Shown here one piece after another: positions 1 through 5,870 of a DNA stretch of 5,870 nucleotides (position 1 is the first letter of the stretch; every line of letters starts with the position of its first letter). This DNA comes from Synergistaceae bacterium (lineage in GTDB: Bacteria; Synergistota; Synergistia; Synergistales; Aminobacteriaceae): NCBI GenBank assembly GCA_017447325.1, contig JAFSNU010000018.1, positions 1-5,870 on the forward strand. Direction: 5' to 3'. A model generated the notes under the pieces. It was not told the DNA's origin, did no database searches, and was given only the letters and a program-made list of their open reading frames with translations. The position numbers and the translations under genes are program-made.

Positions 1-1
1 A

Positions 2-316
2 AGTCCGAATGCCGGTTCTATAATGTCTTTAGTCTCTAATGCTTGGGGAGTGTTCGGAGCGGCGTTCGGCCCGGCAATTATGCTGAGCTTATTCTGGAGA
101 CGCATGACGTTCTCCGGAGCTGCCGCAGGAATTTTCACCGGTGCTTTAGTCGATATATTATGGCTTGTTTACATGTCTCATACAGGTATTTACGAGATTA
201 TCCCGGGCTTCTTCGCGGGATTAATAATTGCCGTGTTTATTTCTTTAATATCAGGCAAGCCGTCTCAAGACGTTTATAATTTATTCGACAAGTCGCTTGC
301 TAAAGTCAATGATTAA
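2..316 (+). CDS. putP: Sodium/proline symporter, C-terminal part (5' end outside window)
   Basis: This is the last 104 codons of a sodium:solute symporter that takes up proline with Na+ across the inner membrane. The frame is open from base 2, so the ATG at 23 is internal and the true start lies upstream. Three hydrophobic segments are visible: one around the Phe-Gly-Ala-Ala-Phe-Gly-Pro motif, one around Ala-Gly-Ile-Phe-Thr-Gly-Ala, and one starting at Tyr-Glu-Ile-Ile-Pro-Gly-Phe. From memory, these motifs match the last helices of E. coli PutP closely (GFGAAFGP, RMT, YEIIPGF). A short polar tail follows and ends at TAA 314-316. The stop overlaps the next gene by 8 bp, which suggests one transcript and translational coupling. 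Membership of the SSS family is near certain. Proline as the substrate is likely, but only the C-terminus is visible. Confidence 0.85.
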   Translation, partial: SPNAGSIMSLVSNAWGVFGAAFGPAIMLSLFWRRMTFSGAAAGIFTGALVDILWLVYMSHTGIYEIIPGFFAGLIIAVFISLISGKPSQDVYNLFDKSLAKVND

Positions 317-1388
317 ATTTAAAAATATTATGAAAGGCTGCGGGCTGAAACTCGCGGCCTTATTTTTTATAATTTTATTCAGCACAAGCTCAGGTCATGC
401 AGCGCAAAATTTTATTGAGCTTCAAATCCCGTGCGAGATTAATTCTCAAGTCAAAGCGATCTTGCCTAACAGCGAAGTTATAGAGCTTGGCAAAGTGTTA
501 AGACTTCCGGTTAAAACAAACTGGCCGGCTTATACTGCGAGCAAATGGTGCGATAATTCGACAGTCTGCGCGTCGGCGGTCAACGCTGTGCATTTGTTAA
601 TAAATAAAGAGCAGAGCCGCGGGCGAATTATAAGTTTAGTGCCGTCTATAACTCTTGCTCCGGCTGCTAAACCGGGCGCGTTCTTTGCGCTTGAAATGCA
701 GGCTGGCACTGGAGTATTCGGAGGCTTCGCGCCGTTGGTCGGCTCAAAAGTTTATATTAAGGATATAAATAATAATTTGCGCGAGCTTGACGGAGTTTTA
801 AAGCAGGGCGAGACTTTAATTATTAAATCTAAACTGCCGGATGAGCCTGAATATTACATGATTGACATCGAGAACAGACCCGGCGGAAGAATTATCGCTT
901 ACGGCAAGAATAATATTAAAATTATCGCAAGAGTTATAAGACCTGTTAAAGGTGTTGGCCGATTCGGCGGCTCACAGTTTCAAAGCAATGGAAGGATTAG
1001 AGCGTCGCATGCCGGAGTGATCTGCGTTGCTACTTCAAAGCGCGGCGAGATCGGCGGCTTTCAGATTATGCCGTTAATACATGCTTTAACTTCACAAGAA
1101 ATGCAGCACGCATGGCAATTAACTCAATGGATGATTATAGCTCCGGCTCGTCCTGAGCAAGGGACTTTAGCGGGACATGCGCCGTTATTTAAAAATTCAT
1201 TATTGCCCGGCACTGCTCATGGCGAGAAGTTAGAAGACACTATCAGCACTTACGGACGTAAGCCGTTAGTTTTATGCAGGCTTAATAATTCAGACTGGGT
1301 TAAACTTCCTAAAGCCTCCGGCAAGAGCGACGATGCGTTAAAAGACGTCACGCATATTAGAATTTATTTCCCGTTTTATAATTTATAA
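309..1388 (+). CDS. Exported protein of unknown function, downstream of putP
   Basis: I do not recognise the family. With the ATG at 309 the product has 359 residues. It starts with a clear signal peptide: Lys-rich n-region, hydrophobic core LAALFFIILF, and a likely signal peptidase I site after Gly-His-Ala-Ala near residue 32. The mature part looks globular and mixed alpha/beta, with no further membrane segment. Features include a Cys at residue 43 (IPCEI), a Trp-Cys-Asp plus Thr-Val-Cys pair near residues 80-90 that could form a disulfide, a Gly-rich GVGRFGGSQ stretch, and an aromatic C-terminus (YFPFYNL). Start choice: ATG 309 overlaps the putP stop by 8 bp (ATGATTAA), fitting coupling. 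TTG 297 would only lengthen the n-region, and ATG 330 would also leave a workable signal peptide. None has a clear Shine-Dalgarno sequence. It is a periplasmic or surface protein by inference, and no enzymatic motif is visible. Confidence 0.8.
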   Translation: MIKFKNIMKGCGLKLAALFFIILFSTSSGHAAQNFIELQIPCEINSQVKAILPNSEVIELGKVLRLPVKTNWPAYTASKWCDNSTVCASAVNAVHLLINKEQSRGRIISLVPSITLAPAAKPGAFFALEMQAGTGVFGGFAPLVGSKVYIKDINNNLRELDGVLKQGETLIIKSKLPDEPEYYMIDIENRPGGRIIAYGKNNIKIIARVIRPVKGVGRFGGSQFQSNGRIRASHAGVICVATSKRGEIGGFQIMPLIHALTSQEMQHAWQLTQWMIIAPARPEQGTLAGHAPLFKNSLLPGTAHGEKLEDTISTYGRKPLVLCRLNNSDWVKLPKASGKSDDALKDVTHIRIYFPFYNL

Positions 1389-1398
1389 TTTACAAAAT

Positions 1399-1440
1399 AA
1401 ATCCCCGAGCTTAACACCCGGGGATTTTTAATTTTAAATT
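1399..1440. terminator. Rho-independent terminator between convergent genes, probably bidirectional
   Basis: A 9-bp perfect stem (AAATCCCCG at 1399-1407 pairing with CGGGGATTT at 1419-1427) encloses an 11-nt loop and is followed by a T-rich stretch on the plus strand. On the minus strand the same hairpin is followed by AAATTTATTTTG-type sequence, also T-rich. It lies 10 bp after the exported-protein gene and 6 bp beyond the stop of the convergent cotH-like gene, so it probably ends transcripts from both sides. Confidence 0.88.
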
Positions 1441-1445
1441 AAGCT

Positions 1446-4400
1446 TTATAATTTCTTGCGCTTGAACAATGCTAAAGTTATAAATAACATAGGCAATCCG
1501 TTAAAGCTTAACGCATTACAGCCGGAGCTTGAGCCTGAACGCGAGCTTGCGTTATTATCTGCTCTATCGTCTTTGCTCCCGCTATCATTTTCATTATTAT
1601 TTTCATCATAATCATTTTCATTTTCAGACTCAGCAGAGTCCTGCTCAGTGACGCTCTCATCTTGTTTATCGTCCTGAGCTTGAACGTCCTGAGCTGTGAT
1701 GAACTGTCCGTAGGCAACGCCTGCGCTCTCAATATAAATTACCGCGTTGATGTCTCCGCCCTGATACTCGATTATCTCGCTGCCGTTTGCGTCAATTAAT
1801 TTGCCTTGATTTAAATTATTATTTTCGCTTGCAGACTTAAATTTTAAAGCTTTAGCTTGAACCTGCGAATTATTGGAGCTGAACGGCGCGGCAAAATAAT
1901 TTAATCTCTTGCCGACAAGCTTTGATGTGTCGCCCAAGTCTAATTTAATAAAATATATTCCGGCCTGGGCTGCTTTGAACGGAGCTGCGGACGCGGCAAG
2001 CTGTGAGCCGTCATTAATATTATTTTGAGCTTCGAACAGGAACGCGCGTAAATCTCCGAAAGTCGTTTCAACTTTCGATAAATTTTCTGCGGACTCTGAG
2101 CCGTTGAAAATTTTTGCGCCGTCTGCAAGCTCCTGCGCTATAGTCTTTGCGCTGCCGTCAAGTTTGGCGTCGGGCTGAGCGTTTGCTCCGAATGCTATGA
2201 CTTCCTGCTCGCTGCTGTCATCGTTTAATCCCATGACAAGGCCGGAGCCTTTAACTGAAATTATATTCGCGTCGTCAACCTCGGCGTTCATGCCTTGAGT
2301 TTCGGTCTGTTCATCGCTGAGAGCTGCCTCCGCGTCATCGACTTGCTGCGCTGTCTTGTCGTTATATAAATCAGGATTATACTGCTCGGGTTCGGGCGTA
2401 ATTTCAGGCTCGGGCTCTTGCTCTTGCACTGGCTCAGGCTCAGGCTCTTGAACCGGCTCGGGTTCTTGCACAGGTTCAGGAGTTACTGGCTCTGGCGTGA
2501 CAGGCTCGGGCGTTGTCTCTTGCTCTTGCACTGGCTCAGGCTCGGGGTCTGATTCTGGAGTGACAGGAGCGGGCGTTGGCGCAGGAGTCGGAGTCGGAGA
2601 GGGCGACGGAGCAGGAGTCGGAGTCGGAGCGGGCGACGGAGCAGGAGTCGGAGTCGGATTGCTCACAGCTCGGCTGACTATAATTGTAACGTCCTTGCTC
2701 GCTTCTGCCGACAGTCCGTCATACTCGACTTCAGCCTTGACGCTGACGTTATACGTTCCGATTGCAAGGCTGCTGTTCACGCTCAACTTGCCGCCGTTGT
2801 CAATTAATATATTTTGCTCTGAGCCGTAAAGCGTCCATGTGATATTGCACTTCGAAGCATTAACTGCGGTATTAGGCACACCGTCTGCGTATAACGCTTT
2901 AATATTTAATTTGAAATTTGCCGATGACGCGCGGCCGGCTGTAAATCTTAAAGTATCATTGCCGGGAATATCAAAGCTTATCTCACGAGGCAAAAGTATT
3001 CCAGTTTCATCGTCGGCTCTGTAAGTCTCGCCGTCAATTTCAAATTCGCCTGTTGCAATCTTGCCGCCGTCTCCAACGTAATAATAATTATTATCAAACT
3101 TAATAATTCCGGCTGAAGTTCTAACGCCGTTTTCATAATAATAATATCCGTCGTCTTCTTTATAAATTTTATTATTCAAGAAATAATTTGCAAGCCATTC
3201 ATGACGAGCTTTCAGCCATGACTTGAGCGAGCTTATCTTTGAGCTGTAAGACGCCGCGCTGACATTCCAAAGATTGTTGTTCCGTTCGATTGCACTTTGA
3301 TACTGCGAAATATTATTATCGATAAACTCGTTATAAATTTTCTCAAGCTCTTGAGCTTCGCAGATCTCGGCAAATTTTTTAAAGACTGCGGACTTAAATT
3401 CGGGAATTTGCGTTAAGTAAATATAATAATGGCAAAGGCTTAAATATATGCCTTCAGAACTGTGTATCGAGTGGCCTTTATATACTCTTGTAAAGTTGCC
3501 GCTTGAATTATCAAAATCCCAAGCCGGGCCTGCGTAAAACTTGCCTGCTTTATCTTTATAATAAAAATAAACTGAGAGCTGATGAAAATCTATTGACTTC
3601 ATGTACTCGTTTAAAATATAAAAATTTACAAAGCTGTTTAAGTCTATTAAATTTTTGATTTGCTCCCAGTCAAGAGTCTTTAAAGTCTCTTCAAATTCAT
3701 CAAGCTTTGATTTAACACTCTCAACTGTTGAAGCGACTTCCTCAGCGTCAGTCTCGTCCTCGAGGTCGGGCTCGCGCAGCCTGAAAAATTTTCCGGCTGA
3801 AGTTTTAAGATATACATTTCCTGCCTCTCTGCGGGACTCCCAGTCCATCTCGACTAAGAAATCGTTTTTCTTCTTAATATCAACTCGATTTTCGTCTCTC
3901 TCGATCTTCTCGGTCAACAAATACATGCCGCGGTATGCGCCGTCAACGTAAACTTCAACGCGTTTATTATCCATTGTTGACTCGAGGCCTAAAGTCTTGC
4001 CCAAGTCAAGAGCAATTTTATTACGCATTAAAGTCTGGTCGTAATAGTCCGCAAGCAATACCCATTTTTTAGATTTGCCGAAGCCGAATAAATTTAGCTT
4101 GTCTGAAAATTTTATATTATAAGGCTTCTTTGCTCCGCCCGCTGTTGCGTTGCCGCGAACTTTTATCGTTGCTTTATAGCCTAAATCTTTTGAGATAACT
4201 TCTCCGCCGGCATCAACTAAAGTAATTTGCGCGGGAACTTTGCCTATGGCTTTAGTAAGAGTATTATAATATGGCTTGCCTGTCGTCTCGTTCTTAGTCG
4301 CTATAAAAAATCTCGGGATTGAATTATCATAATTAAAAATTAAATTATCAATGCAAGTCTTGAGCGCGTCTTTGTAATCATTTAAAGCTGCGAGCTGCTC

Positions 4401-4759
4401 GGCTGTTAAATTTTCTGAGCCGTAGCTTGTAAGCGTCGAGTTTAAATTAGTTAAGGCCTGCGTTAAATTATTTGCCGTCTCGAGCGTGCAGTAAGTCTCG
4501 TAAAAATTTGGAATAGAATTTTTGAGCGCGTTAATCTCGGCCAATAAATTTTCATACTCGTCTTGAGTTTCTGAATCGTCGGCGATTTTTGCGTACGTAA
4601 TTATCCCGTTACTATTATGACTTACCCCCCCCCCCCGTTACCGTCAACGGTAGAATTACTTATTTTCCCCTCAGAGTTAGCACTTAATTCTTGAGCCTGA
4701 CACTGAGAGGCTGCCGCGAAAATTAATAGAAGTGATGCAAGTAAAAATTTGCGCCGCAT
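1446..4759 (-). CDS. Giant secreted CotH-family surface protein with Synerg-CTERM anchor; frameshifted (OFF) at a G12 tract
   Basis: The start is ATG 4759, 9 nt after AGGAG. It gives a signal peptide (RRK, hydrophobic LLASLLLIFAAA, likely cut after Cys-Gln-Ala). A run of 12 G then shifts the frame. With 13 G the product is about 1,104 residues. Positions below are in that restored protein. Residues about 150-520 form a CotH-type kinase-like domain: KVRGN near 200, KKPYNIKF, KWVLLADYYDQTLMRNK, GMYLLTEKI near 280, and PAWDFDNSSGN near 414. About 534-587 is a Tyr-rich wall-binding-like repeat, and 590-697 an Ig-like beta module. A Pro/Thr/Glu linker spans 701-797. A beta-rich module of unknown function (about 830-1022) and an Asp/Glu/Asn-rich tail follow. 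The end (about 1073-1104) is Ser/Gly-rich with GCN, a hydrophobic helix and FKRKKL, matching Synerg-CTERM. CotH of Bacillus phosphorylates coat proteins, but the role here is unknown. As written, only the part downstream of TTG 4544 (1,032 codons) is open. Confidence 0.85.
2394..2560 (-). repeat. Degenerate Glu-Pro-Val-Gln / Thr-Pro-Glu-Pro-Val repeats in the linker
   Basis: The coding strand gives imperfect short repeats of EPVQEPEP, TPEPVTPEPV and PVQEQEPEPE, built from recurring GGCTCAGGCTC-like and GGCTCTTGCTCTTGCAC-like blocks on the plus strand. Together with the 30-bp repeats they form a rigid, acidic, Pro-rich spacer of about 97 residues between the N-terminal functional domains and the C-terminal anchor region, typical of stalks in surface-anchored proteins. 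Confidence 0.7.
2581..2658 (-). repeat. 30-bp tandem repeat (about 2.6 copies) in the Pro-rich linker
   Basis: The unit is 30 bp at 2581-2610 and 2611-2640, with a partial copy at 2641-2658. The two full units differ at one base (2600 A versus 2630 C). On the coding strand each unit encodes a ten-residue Pro/Thr/Ala/Ser block of the PTPTPAPSPS type. Being a multiple of three, copy-number change would keep the frame and alter only linker length. Confidence 0.85.
4622..4759 (-). other. Out-of-frame 5' fragment of the cotH-like gene: 45-residue signal peptide ORF
   Basis: This is the only product expected from the good start site if the tract really has 12 G. It is 45 residues: the signal peptide, a short Ser/Asn/Glu stretch (QELSANSEGKISNSTVDGN) and four Gly encoded by the tract. 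TAA follows directly. I read it as the 5' end of the large gene in its OFF register, not as an independent small gene, because the downstream frame lacks any signal peptide of its own. Confidence 0.8.
4625..4636 (-). repeat. Homopolymer G12 tract (C12 on plus strand), candidate phase-variation switch
   Basis: Twelve consecutive C on the plus strand read as G on the coding strand, just after the signal peptide codons and before the CotH domain. Frame accounting: 12 G gives four Gly then TAA; 13 or 10 G gives Gly then GTA-AGT-CAT and joins the long frame; 11 or 14 G reaches a TAA two codons after the tract. One register in three is therefore ON. A run this long is out of keeping with the surrounding AT-leaning sequence. 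It could be a real contingency tract or a length error in the assembly. Confidence 0.9.
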
Positions 4760-4768
4760 AAAAATTTT

Positions 4769-4775
4769 CTCCTTT
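4769..4775 (-). promoter_or_regulatory. Ribosome binding site of the cotH-like gene (decides the start)
   Basis: AAAGGAG on the minus strand, with 9 nt between AGGAG and ATG 4759. It is the only strong Shine-Dalgarno sequence upstream of the large minus-strand frame and places the true start before the G tract. TTG 4544, the first possible start in the long open frame, has no such site. Confidence 0.85.
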
Positions 4776-4808
4776 CGAAATATAAATTAAAATTTATAAA
4801 TTATTAAT

Positions 4809-4837
4809 ATTATAAGCCAGTTAAAAAATTTTGTAAT
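4809..4837 (-). promoter_or_regulatory. Sigma-70-type promoter for the cotH-like gene
   Basis: On the minus strand there is ATTACA (4837-4832, 4 of 6 matches to TTGACA), a 17-nt spacer, then a perfect TATAAT (4814-4809). The expected transcription start is near 4802, giving a 5' leader of about 43 nt before ATG 4759. The region is very AT-rich, so a chance -10 match is possible, but the spacing and position both fit. Confidence 0.6.
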
Positions 4838-4858
4838 TTATGATAAATTTATTATTAA
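4831..4858 (+). promoter_or_regulatory. Possible weak promoter for the phosphofructokinase gene
   Basis: On the plus strand TTGTAA (4831-4836) is followed after 16 nt by TATTAA (4853-4858). TATGAT at 4839-4844 is another possible -10 but has no -35 partner. The -35 candidate overlaps the -35 of the divergent cotH-like promoter on the other strand. In DNA this AT-rich the call is tentative. Confidence 0.3.
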
Positions 4859-4879
4859 GCAAAATTTTTTTGAATTTTG

Positions 4880-4886
4880 AAAGGAG
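4880..4886 (+). promoter_or_regulatory. Ribosome binding site of the phosphofructokinase gene
   Basis: AAAGGAG, with 10 nt between the final G and ATG 4897. This supports ATG 4897 as the start rather than the in-frame ATG at codon 5. The same GAAAGGAG sequence precedes the divergent cotH-like gene. Confidence 0.8.
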
Positions 4887-4896
4887 TAGTTACGCA

Positions 4897-5870
4897 ATGG
4901 GCAAGAGGATGAAGAATATCGGAATAATTACGTCTGGCGGAGACTGCGGAGGACTTAACGCGGTGGTTAGAGGCGCGGCCAAGGCGGCAATGTCGAGAGG
5001 CATCGGCACGTATATTATTCCCAACGGCTACGCGGGACTTTATAATCTCGTGAATTTCGACAGGCTTGTCTTGCTTGACGAAGAGCGCACGGATCACGTT
5101 AATTCACAGTTCGCAGGAAGCGACGCAGGACACAGCCGCGTTAAAATTTCAAAGATTAACGATCCGGACAAGTACGACCGCATTTCAATGGGACTGAGAA
5201 AGTTCGACATCGACGGACTTGTTATCTCGGGCGGCGACGACACGGGCAGCGTCGTTGTTGACTTAGCTGAACACGGAATCCCGTGCGTTCACGCGCCCAA
5301 GACGATGGACTTGGATCTTCAGACTTATTCAGTCGGCGGCGACTCGGCGATTAATAAAATTGCAAATATAGTTGACGATTTAAAGACAACCGGAACGACT
5401 CATAATAGAGTCATGATAGTTGAAGTCTTTGGACGCTACGCGGGGCATACGGCTTTCAGAGGCGGCATCGCGGCGGACGCGGACTGCATTTTAATTCCTG
5501 AGATTCCGGTTGACTTCGACGAAGTCTATAAGCACTTCAAGCATTATTATATCCGCAGAATTTTAAACTCGGACGTTCACGCTGGAACTTACGTAATAGT
5601 CGTAGCTGAAGGAGTCAAAGGCGAGGACGGGAAACATTTCTCGGACGGCGCAGACGGTTCGGACTCGTTCGGTCACGCAAAGCTTGCCGGAGCGGGCAAA
5701 TATATTAGAGCCAAGCTTGAAGAGATGATGAGAGCCGACCCTGAGATTAAGCAGTTTATGAAGACGAGCGGCATGTACGTGCCGGGCGTGTTTGAAATTC
5801 CTGAAGTCCGCGAGGTAATCCCGAGCCATATAGTGCGTTCAGGTTCAACGTCGGCCTATGACGTAAACTT
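4897..5870 (+). CDS. 6-phosphofructokinase, probably PPi-dependent (3' end outside window)
   Basis: The first 324 codons are visible and the frame is open to the window end. The enzyme phosphorylates fructose 6-phosphate to fructose 1,6-bisphosphate in cytoplasmic glycolysis. PFK-family motifs in order: TSGGDCGGLNAVVRG (residues 12-26), SGGDDTG (111-117), PKTMD (134-138, with the catalytic-type Asp138), FGRYAGHTA (178-186), VVAEG (235-239) and HIVRSGS (311-317), where Arg314 matches the F6P-binding Arg. The Asp after GGD, where ATP enzymes have Gly, and the Lys of PKT are the known signature of PPi-dependent PFKs. Several positions diverge: GGDCGG lacks the usual Pro, PKTMDLD replaces PKTxDND, and RSGST replaces RGGSP. 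ATG 4897 is chosen for its Shine-Dalgarno sequence. It is transcribed divergently from the cotH-like gene. The PFK family is certain; the phosphoryl donor is inferred. Confidence 0.88.
   Translation, partial: MGKRMKNIGIITSGGDCGGLNAVVRGAAKAAMSRGIGTYIIPNGYAGLYNLVNFDRLVLLDEERTDHVNSQFAGSDAGHSRVKISKINDPDKYDRISMGLRKFDIDGLVISGGDDTGSVVVDLAEHGIPCVHAPKTMDLDLQTYSVGGDSAINKIANIVDDLKTTGTTHNRVMIVEVFGRYAGHTAFRGGIAADADCILIPEIPVDFDEVYKHFKHYYIRRILNSDVHAGTYVIVVAEGVKGEDGKHFSDGADGSDSFGHAKLAGAGKYIRAKLEEMMRADPEIKQFMKTSGMYVPGVFEIPEVREVIPSHIVRSGSTSAYDVN

Noticed and set aside
297..308. TTG 297 as start of the exported-protein gene
   Set aside because: No RBS is visible and it only adds four residues. ATG 309 overlapping the putP stop is a more usual coupled start.
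2394..2660. Possible CRISPR-like array
   Set aside because: The repeats are directly abutting and coding, without unique spacers of regular length. They encode a Pro-rich linker.
2497..2829. Open frame on the plus strand rich in Gly-Val-Gly-Ala
   Set aside because: It is the antisense reading of the Pro/Thr-rich repeats of the cotH-like gene. Its repetitive composition follows from those repeats, and it has no RBS.
1446..4544. Taking TTG 4544 as the real start of the large minus-strand gene
   Set aside because: It has no Shine-Dalgarno sequence and gives no signal peptide to a protein that ends in a surface sorting signal. The sequence upstream stays open and reads naturally back to the G tract, beyond which lie a signal peptide, a strong RBS and a promoter.
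4690..4759. Lipoprotein signal (Cys at residue 20 of the cotH-like leader)
   Set aside because: The residues before Cys are Ala-Ser-Gln, and Gln at -1 does not fit a lipobox. A signal peptidase I site after Cys-Gln-Ala is more likely.
4855..5097. Minus-strand open frame opposite the start of the phosphofructokinase gene
   Set aside because: It is antisense to well-conserved PFK motifs and has no RBS or recognisable protein character.
5563..5829. Minus-strand open frame within the phosphofructokinase gene
   Set aside because: It is a shadow of the PFK coding frame, with no start signal or recognisable motif.

Overview
The window probably comes from a member of the Synergistota (Synergistetes), most likely an anaerobic, host-associated one with an AT-leaning genome. 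The best clue is the C-terminus of the large minus-strand protein. It has a Ser/Gly-rich stretch, an invariant-looking Gly-Cys-Asn, a hydrophobic segment and a short basic tail, which is the layout of the Synerg-CTERM sorting signal. The lineage is inferred from this signal and general style, not from a marker gene.

Layout: (1) 2-316 (+) is the 3' end of a sodium/proline symporter gene (putP). (2) 309-1388 (+) overlaps its stop codon and encodes an exported protein of unknown function, probably co-transcribed with putP. (3) 1399-1440 is a strong hairpin plus T-rich tail between two convergent genes. (4) 1446-4759 (-) is one very large gene for a secreted, modular surface protein. In order it has a signal peptide, a CotH-type kinase-like domain, an aromatic wall-binding-like repeat, an Ig-like module, a long Pro/Thr/Glu linker, a beta-rich C-terminal module, an acidic tail and the Synerg-CTERM anchor. 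As written it is frameshifted at a run of 12 G just after the signal peptide. (5) 4760-4896 is an AT-rich divergent promoter region. (6) 4897-5870 (+) is the 5' part of a phosphofructokinase gene with PPi-type active-site residues, cut by the window end.

The most interesting point is the G12 tract. A good ribosome binding site and ATG at 4759 open a signal-peptide frame that runs into TAA directly after the tract. One extra G, or two fewer, joins that frame to the whole 1,032-codon downstream frame and gives a protein of about 1,104 residues with 13 G. This is the classical form of an ON/OFF contingency locus driven by slipped-strand mispairing. A homopolymer sequencing or assembly error is the main alternative. 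The same gene also carries a 30-bp tandem repeat in its linker, a possible second source of length variation.

The flanking genes (proline uptake, glycolysis) look like housekeeping functions with no evident mechanistic tie to the surface protein.
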